This document shows, piece by piece, positions 36,487 through 45,901 of a DNA stretch of 64,000 nt. The first letter of the stretch is position 1; every line of letters begins with the position of its first letter. Below the pieces are notes generated by a model that did no database searches, had not been told where the DNA came from, and saw only the letters and a program-made list of their open reading frames with translations. Origin of the DNA: Gammaproteobacteria bacterium (GTDB taxonomy: Bacteria > Pseudomonadota > Gammaproteobacteria > HK1); contig WLWT01000001.1 in the NCBI GenBank assembly GCA_012103455.1, positions 3,479,288-3,543,287 of the forward strand, read 5' to 3'. The position numbers and the translations under genes were made by a program.

Positions 36487-37791
36487 TCATGTCTCCCCGG
36501 TGAAGTCGACAGCCGGGAGCACTTTGCCTCCTGCTTCACCGAAACCAACGTTATACCCGTCACCCCGACAACGGCCGTATAGCGTCAAGATGTCTCCATC
36601 TTCGATAAATGAACGCGACCCACCGCTTGCAAGCTCTAGCGGCTCATTGCCGTTCCAGGTGAGTTCCAACAAACTTCCCAAAGAGTCCCGTTCGGCACCG
36701 CTGATCGTTCCAGATCCCAGTAAATCACCGGTCTCCATGGCACAGCCGCTACTGGCATGATGAGTGAGCTGCTGCGCGCTTGACCAGTACATGTGCTTGA
36801 AGTTGGTTCTGCATATCGTCGTCGAGTCGCTCGACCCATCCGGCGTTAGTCGCACCTCGAGTTGAACGTCGAAGTTGTACGCCCCCCGCTGAACGAGATA
36901 GGGCAACGGAACCGGACTTTGCGCTGGCCCGTGGACACGGAACGGTTCCAGCGCCTCCTGCGTAACCACCCATGGTGAGATAGTCGTCGCGAACGCCTTA
37001 GCTTGAAATGGGCCAAGTGGCTGATACTCCCAGACCTGTATATCGCGCGCGCTCCAATCGTTCAGCAGTACATAGCCAAAGATCATCGCGTCGGCTTCGG
37101 TTACCGAAATTGGCCGGCCCATCGGATTTCCGCCGCCAATTAGCGCGCCCATCTCAAGCTCTATGTCGAGCTTCCGACACGGGCCGAACTGCGGCCCCTC
37201 CGCCCCCGGCGCACGCGTTTGCCCCATTGGACGGTGCACATCCGTGCCACTCACTACCACCGTACTAGCGCGCCCGTTATAACCGATCGGAATGTGTAGC
37301 CAGTTGGGCATCAAAGCGTTTTCGGGGTCGCGGAACATCTTGCCGACATTGGTGGCATGCTCGCGCGAGGAGTAGAAGTCCGTGTAACCCCGGATGGCAA
37401 CCGGCATGTGCATCTGACATTTCGCACGCGGTACCAATGCCCTCTCCGACAGCTCGGGGTCGTCACGCAACCGCGAATCTCCGTCGGTCGATAGCAACCG
37501 GGATAGAGCGCTGCGGGTAGCCGACCACCCAGCTCTGCCAAGTGCCATAAAGGCGTTCAGTGACTGTCCGTCAAAGACCGGCTGTTCTGTCGGGAGCAGT
37601 CCAGCGGCTTCGATCAGGCGCAAATCGAGAATGTTGTCACCGATCGCGACGCCAGGCCGCGGCGACCCAGACGCTCCATCGCTGAACACGCCATAGGGCA
37701 AGTTCTGCACCGGGAAATCCGCTGTCGGACCATTGGCGCTTTCGATCCAGCTCGTGAGCGCCGGGTCATGGGTTTCATTGATATCCGTCAC
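36487..37791 (-). CDS. fahA: Fumarylacetoacetase
   Basis: Hydrolyses fumarylacetoacetate to fumarate and acetoacetate, the last step of tyrosine catabolism. 434 residues, full length. The N-terminal SH3-like domain (~15-120) includes FPVQNLPYGVFS. The catalytic domain has YTDFYSSREHATNVGKMFR (~135; metal-binding Asp and catalytic His), ELEMGALIGGGN (~210), VLLNDWSARDIQ (~237) and the C-terminal ETGDLLGSGTISG (~357). Part of a compact minus-strand unit hppD-VOC-fahA-maiA. Confidence 0.94.
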   Translation of the reverse strand: MTDINETHDPALTSWIESANGPTADFPVQNLPYGVFSDGASGSPRPGVAIGDNILDLRLIEAAGLLPTEQPVFDGQSLNAFMALGRAGWSATRSALSRLLSTDGDSRLRDDPELSERALVPRAKCQMHMPVAIRGYTDFYSSREHATNVGKMFRDPENALMPNWLHIPIGYNGRASTVVVSGTDVHRPMGQTRAPGAEGPQFGPCRKLDIELEMGALIGGGNPMGRPISVTEADAMIFGYVLLNDWSARDIQVWEYQPLGPFQAKAFATTISPWVVTQEALEPFRVHGPAQSPVPLPYLVQRGAYNFDVQLEVRLTPDGSSDSTTICRTNFKHMYWSSAQQLTHHASSGCAMETGDLLGSGTISGAERDSLGSLLELTWNGNEPLELASGGSRSFIEDGDILTLYGRCRGDGYNVGFGEAGGKVLPAVDFTGET

Positions 37792-37796
37792 TTGGA

Positions 37797-38336
37797 TTAC
37801 TCGCTATCTAGACTGCCATCGTGTAGCCAGCGAGCGTGCTCTGGCGCCCGTTTGGTTTGCGACCATTCCCTCAGCATGTCCCATTTGATCTCGTCCAGCC
37901 GCGCCGTCACCTCAGGCCGCGCCACGTTCACGGCGAGTTCGAGGCGATGCCCGTTCGGGTCAAAGAAATAGATGGACTTGAACAGCGTGTGATCGATTGG
38001 ACCGATAACATCGATTCCAGCACCTTCAAGGCTCGCCTTGGTTTCTAGGAGCTCGTCCAGACTCTCGACTTCAAGCGCAAGATGCTGAACCCAGTCCGGC
38101 GTATTCGGATCTGCGCCCATTTCTGGACGTGTCGGCAATTTGAAGAACGCGAGCACGTTGCCATTCCCCGCATCCAGGAAAATGTGCATATAAGGGTCCG
38201 GTTCCTTTGTGGAAGGTACCTCGTTCTCCGCAAACGCGAGTACGAAGTCCATACCAAGGTGCTTTACGTACCATTCGACGGTCTCCTTGGCATCTTTGCA
38301 GCGGTAGGCAACGTGATGGATTTTCGAAATCTTCAT
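37797..38336 (-). CDS. VOC family (glyoxalase/dioxygenase-fold) protein
   Basis: Vicinal-oxygen-chelate fold protein of 179 residues with two beta-alpha-beta-beta-beta modules. Likely metal ligands are the His in KIHHVAYRC (~7), the His in WVQHLALEV (~83) and the Glu in GHRLELAV (~137), arranged as in extradiol dioxygenases and glyoxalases. It lies in the operon between hppD and fahA, with 5 bases to fahA. The homogentisate 1,2-dioxygenase gene (hmgA) normally expected in this pathway is absent from the window. Whether this protein replaces it is unproven. Confidence 0.8.
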   Translation of the reverse strand: MKISKIHHVAYRCKDAKETVEWYVKHLGMDFVLAFAENEVPSTKEPDPYMHIFLDAGNGNVLAFFKLPTRPEMGADPNTPDWVQHLALEVESLDELLETKASLEGAGIDVIGPIDHTLFKSIYFFDPNGHRLELAVNVARPEVTARLDEIKWDMLREWSQTKRAPEHARWLHDGSLDSE

Positions 38337-38406
38337 CCCTTGTTATCTCCGGAATCAGTTAGGCGCGGCGAGCGAACACTGTCCGCCGCGCCTGAAACTT
38401 GTACGT

Positions 38407-39483
38407 TCAGTCAGGATTGATAACGCCTCGACGCAACTGGTCGCGCTCCATCGACTCAAACAGTGCCTGGAAATTGCCTTCTCCGAATCCGTCGTCGCGT
38501 TTGCGTTCGATGAATTCGAAGAACACTGGTCCAAGCAGGGTTTCAGAGAAGATTTGCAGGAGGAGGCGCGGATCTCCATCAGCCGTAGATCCATCCAGCA
38601 AGATGCCTCTTGACTGCAACGGGGCGACGTCCTCGCCGTGCCCCGGCAAACGCTCGTCCAACATTTCGTAGTACGTAGCGGGCGGCGAAGTCATGAAAGG
38701 AAGACCATTGGCCTTCAGCCGGTCCCAACAAGTTGGAAGGTCGTCACAGCGCAATGCGATGTGTTGAATGCCTTCGCCGTTGTAGGCCATTAGAAACTCT
38801 TCAATCTGACCTGTCCCAGCGGACGACTCTTCGTTCAACGGTATGCGGATCTTTCCGTCGGGAGCGGTCATTGCGCGTGAGGTCAGGCCGGTGTACTCGC
38901 CCTTGATGTCGAAGTACCGAATCTCTCGAAAATTGAAGAGCTTCTCGTAATACTGCGCCCAATACTGCATGCGGCCGCGATAGACGTTGTGCGTCAGATG
39001 ATCGAGCTCCACGAACCCGCATCCTTCGGGGTGACGGTCTACGCCATCAATAAATTCGAAATCGATGTCGTAGATTGACGCCCCCTCCTCGAACCTATCG
39101 ATGAGATAGACGGGCGCGCCGCCAATGCCCTTGATCGCGGGCAGCTTGAGTTCCATCGGACCCGCCGGAATGTCGATTGCCTGCGCCCCGAGTTCCAGGG
39201 CACGAGCGTAAGCCTGATGCGCATCTCGTACACGAAACGCCAGACCGCAGGCGGACGGCCCATGTTCCTCGGCAAAGTATGCGGCGAGACTTCCGGGTTC
39301 GTTGTTGATGATGAAATTGATGCCACCTTGACGGTACAGCACCACGGCCTTGGAACGATGGACTGCCACCTTCGTGAATCCCATCATTTCGAAGACGCGC
39401 TCCAATATCCCGGGCTCAGGAGATGCGAACTCCACAAACTCGAAGCCGGCAAGTCCCATCGGATTTTCAAAGAGATCTGTCAT
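38407..39483 (-). CDS. hppD: 4-hydroxyphenylpyruvate dioxygenase
   Basis: Fe(II) oxygenase that turns 4-hydroxyphenylpyruvate into homogentisate. 358 residues with the domain duplication typical of the family. Iron ligands: His in [12 protein letters not shown] (~162), His in [11 protein letters not shown] (~241) and Glu in [20 protein letters not shown] (~322). The C-terminal [17 protein letters not shown] is canonical and closes the active site. First gene of the tyrosine-degradation unit on the minus strand. Confidence 0.95.
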   Translation of the reverse strand: MTDLFENPMGLAGFEFVEFASPEPGILERVFEMMGFTKVAVHRSKAVVLYRQGGINFIINNEPGSLAAYFAEEHGPSACGLAFRVRDAHQAYARALELGAQAIDIPAGPMELKLPAIKGIGGAPVYLIDRFEEGASIYDIDFEFIDGVDRHPEGCGFVELDHLTHNVYRGRMQYWAQYYEKLFNFREIRYFDIKGEYTGLTSRAMTAPDGKIRIPLNEESSAGTGQIEEFLMAYNGEGIQHIALRCDDLPTCWDRLKANGLPFMTSPPATYYEMLDERLPGHGEDVAPLQSRGILLDGSTADGDPRLLLQIFSETLLGPVFFEFIERKRDDGFGEGNFQALFESMERDQLRRGVINPD

Positions 39484-39585
39484 AACACTGTCTCCATCTA
39501 ATTCGTTGTGTGCGATGACCAGTGCGACTTCGGCATCGCCTGCTCGGACTCGCTTGAGTCCTTTCAGAGGCGCTCTTCGCGCGGA

Positions 39586-40300
39586 TCATTCGCTCAAGCA
39601 GAAGCCATGCAAAAGGTGGGCAAGCGTCTGGGGTTGCTCGACCATGGCGTCGTGTTTGGTTCCGATGCGCTCGGTTTTCCAACCCTGACGGCCCCGGACT
39701 TTCTCGTACTCACCCCAGAATGCCGACGGCGAGTTACGTTCGGCGAGGATGAAGTATTTGCGCGCTACCTCCTGCTCTCGACCGGTTAGCGTGACGCCGT
39801 TGCGAAAACATTCGATCGGATGCGGCGTGCACAGTTCGCGGAGCCAGGCTTTTTGATCTGGGTCATCGGTCCAGGCATCGAATAGGTCGGGTTCAAGCGC
39901 CGTCCGGTCCCCAGCTATCTGCGCGCCGAATCGAGCCATGCGTTCGGGGTTCGCGTTCGCAAACAAAGAGCACGTCGCTCACTTCGGGCACGAATGCGTC
40001 CAAATAGACGACCGCACGGAGCTTCTCCGGTATCTGCGCCGCGACGCCGGTGACGACCATTCCGCCGTACGAATGTCCAACCAGAACAATGTCATCGAGT
40101 TCTCGCCACCGAATCGTATTGACTACGTCCAGGACGTGGAGATTTGTATCGATATCCGGCGCCAACAGGTGACTGCGTTCGCCAAGGCCGGTGAGTGTCG
40201 GCGCATGCGACTCGTGCCCCAGACCGCGCAACTCATGTTGCAGCTCCGCCCAACACCAGCCGCCGTACCAAGCGCCGTGTACGAGTACAAACGTTACCAT
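39586..40300 (-). pseudogene. Alpha/beta hydrolase, frameshifted
   Basis: The N-terminal part, from ATG at 40300, has VLVHGAWYGGWCW (oxyanion-hole region), LTGLGERSHLL and the nucleophile elbow GHSYGGMV. Near 39955 the frame breaks: SDVLF continues in another frame as ANANPERMARFG, and runs to a stop at 39586 with the rest of the cap and C-terminus. The whole equals one esterase of ~235 residues of the EstC/salicylate-esterase type. Without a correction it would produce a truncated protein lacking the catalytic His. Confidence 0.75.
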
Positions 40301-40315
40301 GCCTCGGGCTCCAGA

Positions 40316-41461
40316 TCAGCGCCAGATGCGGGCGGCGGCAAGGTCTGCCCCTTCGCGCTGCGCTTGTAACTTGCGCCAGACAAAGTCTGGAAACACCCGC
40401 AGCCGATCAGCAACGGTTGAGAATCCGCAATCCGTACCGGCCATCACCCGGTCACCGCCAACGATATTTGCGAAGTTATCGAGCCGCTCTGCGATCAACT
40501 CTGGGTGCTCTATACAGTTCGTGTTCGTATCGATCACACCCGGGCAGAGAATCTTGTCGTCCGGAATGTCCTGTCTCCGTTCCGCCCACACTCTGTGCTC
40601 GTGAGCGTGGCGCGGATTCGCGGCCTCGAAGAGCAACGTCTGCGGGCGTACCCGCATGACAGTGGCGAGCACCAAATCGAGTGCAACGTCGCAGTGGTGG
40701 GGGCCCGGATAGTTGCCCCAGCACAGGTGCAACCGCATCTGCTCCGGAGCAATGTTGCGGGTCGCATGATTGAGAGCTTCGACGTTGCGAACTGCGCGCT
40801 TGCGAAAATCCGCATCAGACAGGTTCTTGTAGTATGTGTGTCGTCCCATCGCGAGGTCAGGCGCGTCGAGCTGTAACCGAAAGCCTGCGTTCACGATGGC
40901 TTCATATTCCGCCTGCATCGCATCTGCCAACGCGAACACGTACTCGTCCTCGGATGCGTAGTACTGGTTGGGCATGAAAATCGAGATAACACCTGGCGTC
41001 GCGGCGTTCATGAACGCTCCGCCCGGCCCGTGCTTGTTTATTGCAACGCGGAAGTTATCTATGTCCGATTCCAAGGGCGTGAGGTCTTTCGCCGAAATGG
41101 GCGCGGTGCACGCGGGCGGGGTGAGCGGGTTGTTCTCGGCGTTTTTTGCCATCATCGCCATGAAAGCCGGACTCTGCTCGAGATCAAGCGGCACCATTAG
41201 TTGGGTGTCCCCATCACCGAATCCGTTCAGTCGATCTTTCAGGTAATTGGTGTAGGACGGCTTTGACATTTCTCCGTCTGATACGACGTCAACACCCGAT
41301 TCGACTTGGGCCTCCACGACCGCGTTGACGGCCGACGCAACCAATCGACGAAGCTCATCCTCGTCGTAGGGGGCGCCGCGGTCCTTCGCGACGATGGGCC
41401 CGATGAGCTCGACCGGCCGCGGAAGACTGCCGACATGCGTCGTTTGAATTCTGTTACTCAT
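40316..41461 (-). CDS. MetE-like (cobalamin-independent methionine synthase C-terminal family) protein
   Basis: Zinc-dependent thiol methyl- or alkyl-transferase fold of 381 residues, like the C-terminal domain of MetE or epoxyalkane:coenzyme M transferases. Start ATG at 41461 (MSNRIQTTHVGSLPRP); longer frames lack homology. Visible are VGSLPRP (~10), DVVSDGEMSKPSY (~62), HLCWGNYPGPH (~238, His and Cys for zinc), LLFEAANPRHAHE (~270, Glu) and MAGTDCGFST (~347, Cys). The family is broad and the substrate here is unknown. It is transcribed with the flanking TRAP transporter and hydrolase genes. Confidence 0.86.
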   Translation of the reverse strand: MSNRIQTTHVGSLPRPVELIGPIVAKDRGAPYDEDELRRLVASAVNAVVEAQVESGVDVVSDGEMSKPSYTNYLKDRLNGFGDGDTQLMVPLDLEQSPAFMAMMAKNAENNPLTPPACTAPISAKDLTPLESDIDNFRVAINKHGPGGAFMNAATPGVISIFMPNQYYASEDEYVFALADAMQAEYEAIVNAGFRLQLDAPDLAMGRHTYYKNLSDADFRKRAVRNVEALNHATRNIAPEQMRLHLCWGNYPGPHHCDVALDLVLATVMRVRPQTLLFEAANPRHAHEHRVWAERRQDIPDDKILCPGVIDTNTNCIEHPELIAERLDNFANIVGGDRVMAGTDCGFSTVADRLRVFPDFVWRKLQAQREGADLAAARIWR

Positions 41462-41475
41462 GAGATGTTCGTCCG

Positions 41476-43846
41476 TTAAGGCGCGCGACTCGGTTCGGTT
41501 CGGGATGCAACCAGGCAGTGCCACACGAGCAGTCCGACCGCAGCGAACGCCGCTGGCATATGTACGTACTCAGGCCGCGACAACAGGAGGACAGCGAACG
41601 TCAACCTCAGCATGGTCGCGACGGACGTGAGACGGGCGCGGTCGAACCGACTCAACGCGCTCGCAACGAGGTAAAGAGCCAGGCCTAGCCGCAAGACCAA
41701 CCATGCCGTTGCTCCCCAATCGATCCCGTGTTCGTACCCTGGTAGGGGTTCGCCAGCGGAACTGTTGGGATCAATCAGCGCCTGGTCGATCAGCAACAAC
41801 TCCAGATAGAAAGCGAATACGAACGGTATCGTGAACATGACGATACCTGCCCGAACGGCCGCGAAGCCGGTCGCCATGGGCTCTGCCTTGGTGATGGTTG
41901 ACGCCGCGAACGCGGCAATCGCGACCGGTGGCGTAATCGCGGATGCGACGGCGAAGTAGAAGATGAACATGTGCGCCGTAAACGCGGCAATACCAAGCCC
42001 CGCCAGCATCGGCCCCAGCAGCAACGCGACGTTGATGTACGCAGGCACTGTCGGCATACCCATGCCGAGCAGAACGCTTAGCAGCATGGTCACGAACAAC
42101 GCCAGGAACATGAAACCCGGCGCACCGGTTGCACTGATGTCGAGTGTGCGCAGCGACGACAACATGTCTTTGGCAATGAAACCGGACAGTCCCGTGAAAT
42201 TCAGGCAAAAGTCGATCACCGACACGGCCAGAAACATCAGATACAACGTGCTCATCAATACGCCGGACTCGGCCAGCGCGTTGAATACCTTCGCCGGTCG
42301 TGCACGCACATCCGGATCGAGGAAAAGCAGTCCAAGCAAAAGCAACACTGCCCACCAGCCCGCACTGCCGGCGTCACCAGCGGAGTTCCTCACGATCTCA
42401 AATAGCCACGGCAGCTCCGCCGCGGCACAGTCCCCACTTTGATCGACCCCCGCCAGTCCGGCCAGGAATCCACAGCCAACAGTGTCTTTGGGCGTAACCA
42501 ATAGCCCGAGAATGAGCACAATGGGCCCGAAGATCATCAACAGATTGAGCTTGTCCTGGCGATCCAGGATCATATCGTCGGTCAGTTCGCCAATCGCCTC
42601 GATGCCCTGCTTGCGCGCTTGAAATACCACCATCAGGAACAGGCAGCCGAAATACGCGATCGCGGGGATAACCGCCGCAATGATGACCTCGTCGTAGGGG
42701 ACCAGGGTCAGGGAAGCGAGTACAAATCCGGCAACGCCCATGACAGGCGGCATGATCTGCCCGCCCGACGACGCGGCTGCTTCGAGACCGCCAGCGAACG
42801 TCTTGTCGGATCCGCGCCTGAGCATCATCGGTATCGTCAATACGCCCGTTGACAGCACATTGACGACCGGACCGCCGCTGATGGTGCCGAAGAATGCAGA
42901 GCTGACGATAGCCGCGTGCGCGGGACCACCGCGAAGCCGGCGCGTCCACCGAAATGCCAACTTGATGAGGGACCTGCCGCCAGCCGAAGCGCCGAACAGT
43001 CCGCCAAGCACGAGATAAGGGAACACGGTGTTCAGCAATATGGACATGAACTGTCCCAGCAAGCCACTGGAACTGTTGACGAGGATGTCGTGGACCTTAG
43101 GACGACCGTCCATCAGCTGACGGGGTTCACCGCCAAGTTTCGTGACCAGGTACTTGCTTGACGTCCTCCACGCCGACGAAGTACCAAACCAGGACGGTTG
43201 CCAACGTGTAGCCCGCGATCACGATGGCGACGAGGACGAGCGGAAAGCTTCAGACCTTGACGTTGTAGGCAAGGAATACCGCAATGGCGAGACCGACAAT
43301 GGCAAATAGCCATGTCCCCGTCGTATTCAGGCATTGCGGATCCTCCACGCTGTCGGGAACGGGCAAGCCGTACAACTTCGCGAATTCTTGTTCTTCTTTC
43401 AGGCTCTTCGCGATCAACTCAGCGCGCTCGCCGGTGAATTGGTCAACGAGGCACACGCTGTCGATTTCGACCAGGTAGGTCGTTGCGACGGCAGCTGCCA
43501 TCACGACGAGCGCGGCATCCATCCCGAGCCCGAGGGTGAGCGCCACCCCCGTCTTGCCGCGAACGAACGCGTGATGCAACGCGACGATTGACATCATCCA
43601 CATGAAAGCGAGCGGATGGATGTAGTAGTAGGAGAACTTGCGGATGCTGACGTTCGCACTGCCCGTGATTCTCTCAACAAGCGCATCCAACCCCGGGATG
43701 GTCGGGATGTTGTTGACCATACCCATGACAACCGGGCCGAAACCCAGCCATAAGGCCAGACGTGCAGCCAGGTCTCTATCTGCCGTCAGGTTTTGGCCTT
43801 CGGTCATGGAAGCGCTCTCTGGAACGAGTAGAGGAAGAGCGGCCAA
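41476..43846 (-). pseudogene. TAXI-type TRAP transporter permease (4TM-12TM fusion), broken
   Basis: Two frames together make one large TRAP permease. The N-terminal part (43846-43250) covers the small-subunit helices and ends at a TGA near 43250. In the same frame the homologous membrane segment resumes (FPLVLVAIVIAGYTLATVLVWYFVG) until another stop near 43138. The large-subunit part runs 43113-41476 in a different frame, beginning near RPKVHDILVNSSSGLLGQFMSILL and including SGGQIMPPVMG and GLGMPTVPAYI. A stop and a frameshift therefore separate the halves. Transport was probably of small carboxylic acids, driven by an ion gradient. Confidence 0.75.
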
Positions 43847-43874
43847 CGACCTGACCGCTCTGTTCGCTCAAGCC

Positions 43875-44590
43875 TTAGGGTTTTGCGCAATCCGGCACTG
43901 AATAGCCGGCTTCTTCCCAGGCTGCGACGGCACCGGCGTGGTACTTGAGCTTCATGGGCCCACAAAAGCCACTGCGCTTAGCATCGAGGATGCCAATGCC
44001 AACGTTCTTCGCCCATGGCGTCTTGGCTTTTAGGACATCCAGCGTCCTGATGTAAGCCGCGGTCAGGTTCTTGACCAGTTCCTTGGACATCGAAGCGTTC
44101 ACACTCTCGGCGCCGGTGATGTTCACGGTCCTGTACTTATCGTCTTCCGACACCACCTCAACGTCGGCGCCGTAGCCTAGATCAGAGATATTCATCACGG
44201 CTGGCGCGTTTCCTGGCGAAGAGGCCCATCTCTGGAACGGCTCGGATTCGAACACAGATTTGGGCGCCTAGATGATGCGCATTTTCCCGGCAGCCTGGCC
44301 GGCGGCAATTCGGTCGCCTGGGTGCGTTGACGGCAGCAGATTGAAGTCCGCTGACCCATCCGCGATGGTCTTGTTAGCCTGACCCCAGTTGACCTGAATT
44401 CCCTTGTAACCTTTGCCTTCCTTGAGCCCCGCGACGATCTGCAGCATCTGGCGCGCTCCGATAAGCGCCCCGCCGCGCGGCGGGCCATTGAAGATCGTCT
44501 TGCCCTTGAGTTGTTCCCAACTGGACATGTACTGGCTTGGGTTCTTGGGCGAGAGCGCGGAGGCCGGAGAACTCGACTGGCAAGCTATCG
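43875..44590 (-). pseudogene. TAXI family TRAP solute-binding protein, truncated
   Basis: The C-terminal two thirds of a periplasmic TAXI binding protein are present: WEQLKGKTIFNGPPRGGA, GWG-like QVNWGQANKTIADG, then an in-frame TAG at 44268-44270. The same frame continues with FESEPFQRW, LVKNLTAAYIRTLDVLKAKTPWAKN and GAVAAWEEAGY to the end. The signal peptide and first ~100 residues are missing, cut at about 44570, where unrelated methyltransferase sequence on the other strand begins. It belonged with the TRAP permease 29 bases downstream. Confidence 0.78.
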
Positions 44591-44973
44591 GTGGAACTTG
44601 GGGGGTCGCAACCAGCCGCGTAACCGATTGGGTTCGTGATAAGAGCATCCGGTTTCCAGCCGAACTCGACCGTGCCATTGATGCAATCTCCGTTGCTCAT
44701 CCCCGAAATGGCCGAACGCTGTCGCACTACGTGGCCAAGTATTTCGAGGATATGTATCACCACTTCCACGCCGTTCATCCGCTCATGAAGGCAGGAGGGA
44801 GGCTCCATTACATCATTGGAAACTCTCTCTTCTATGGTATTCCGGTAGCCTCTGACCGAATATACGAGCACATGCTTCGGAAAGCGGGGGTCGAGAAGGT
44901 CAAGAGCAGAATCATCCGAAAACGCAACTCGAAGAGGGAACTGTTTGAATACGACGTATCCGCCGAGGCATAA
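44566..44973 (+). pseudogene. DNA methyltransferase, C-terminal fragment
   Basis: About 135 residues of the end of a DNA methyltransferase-like protein: WQAIGGTWGVATSRV, RTLSHYVAKYFEDMYHHF, GGRLHYIIGNSLFYGIPV, EHMLRKAGVEKV and the closing RKRNSKRELFEYDVSA. The VGNSxFYG and IRKRNSKxELxEF blocks are typical of a group of restriction-modification methylases. The 5' part, with the SAM and catalytic motifs, is missing. The fragment begins exactly where the TAXI gene on the opposite strand is cut, so a rearrangement joined the two. Confidence 0.6.
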
Positions 44974-45085
44974 TGTATTGTTGATTTGGCTGCTCACGGA
45001 CCAACCCGACTGAAGGCACCATATTTCGACAATCCACGGTTCGTAAGTACATGATGCTTCCCGTGAACTCAGCGAATTCTCCGCT

Positions 45086-45256
45086 CTATGCAAGCACCCA
45101 GGGAGGCGTCTCTGCAAACCGACCTTGCACTTGCGTTCCAAATGCGTCGCGAGTCTCGCTGGCTGCAACTGCGAGTGCTCTAGAGGCATCTATCTCTTCG
45201 TCAGTAATCCGGTTCGATACGGAAGTGCGCTGCCAACTGAGATGAGACTCGGACAC
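45086..45256 (-). CDS. Small ORF of unknown function
   Basis: An open frame of 56 residues with a GTG start at 45256 and a TAG at 45086-45088. Its sequence (for example DEEIDASRALAVAASETRDAF) has protein-like composition. It could be a small protein or the beginning of a decayed gene. No ribosome binding site stands out and no family is recognised. The rest of the 44974-45382 gap shows nothing else. Confidence 0.3.
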   Translation of the reverse strand: MSESHLSWQRTSVSNRITDEEIDASRALAVAASETRDAFGTQVQGRFAETPPWVLA

Positions 45257-45382
45257 TGCGCCAAGCCGACTCGGAGCGAGGTTCGTTCGATCCTTCCAGG
45301 CTAGATTTCCAGACTGGTCTTGCGCGGTACCGAGCCTAACATCAGGCGTGCTCCGCGTGCCCGGGGCAGATCATCGGAACGG

Positions 45383-45901
45383 TCAGGATCTCTTCTCGCC
45401 ACCACGTCTGGCCTCCTGCGAGATGACTCCAAGCGACCGCTCGTGGTCAAGCGCTGCTCGAATCGACTGAATGACCTCTTGCTTGCTCTGTCGGGTGAGT
45501 TTGGATCTAGAAATCCCGAATCGTTTGCTGCCAAGCTCTGTCAACTGCGCCTTTGGGTAGCGCTCATCTTGCAGAATCTTCTCTACCTCCTTCTGAGGCA
45601 GGGCTTCTAAGTCGGTAGGAAGTGCAGCGTGAGGAATCTTTCCTGAACGGGGACGTTCGCTCTTCGGTTTTGCTTCTTTCAAAAGCTCTACGAACTCGGT
45701 GATAGACCGACTTTGGTGCGTCCTCATGGCACCAGCTAGCGACCGAAGTGCAGTACTGAGCTTCTTGTTGCCAGTTCTGGGCTCGTCGTTTAGCGCAGCC
45801 AACCTGTTTAGGTATCGAGAGACATCCTCGACGGTCAGATCCTCCAACTCCACGTTGAAAGCAAGGTCGGACTGCGGTGCCTGCTCTTCCTTGCTCATCA
45901 C
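45383..45901 (-). CDS. Hypothetical protein coupled to the ParA-like ATPase
   Basis: Soluble charged protein of 172 residues with no recognised domain. The middle (~85-100) is a Lys/Pro/Arg linker (KPKSERPRSGKIP). The C-terminal half has a helical, basic region (SKRFGISRSKLTRQSKQEVIQSIRAALDHE) that could bind DNA. Its start overlaps the stop of the ParA-like gene by 4 bases (ATGA at 45898-45901), so the two are produced together. By position it might act like a ParB-type or regulatory partner, but there is no ParB motif. Confidence 0.6.
   Translation of the reverse strand: MMSKEEQAPQSDLAFNVELEDLTVEDVSRYLNRLAALNDEPRTGNKKLSTALRSLAGAMRTHQSRSITEFVELLKEAKPKSERPRSGKIPHAALPTDLEALPQKEVEKILQDERYPKAQLTELGSKRFGISRSKLTRQSKQEVIQSIRAALDHERSLGVISQEARRGGEKRS

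Noticed and set aside
43250..43846. Separate intact small TRAP subunit gene
   Set aside because: The homologous membrane sequence continues in frame beyond the stop codon and leads toward the large-subunit part, which indicates a broken fusion gene.
44374..45189. 271-codon minus-strand frame over the methyltransferase fragment
   Set aside because: The plus strand carries recognisable methyltransferase motifs and the lower part overlaps the TAXI gene; the long frame is accidental.
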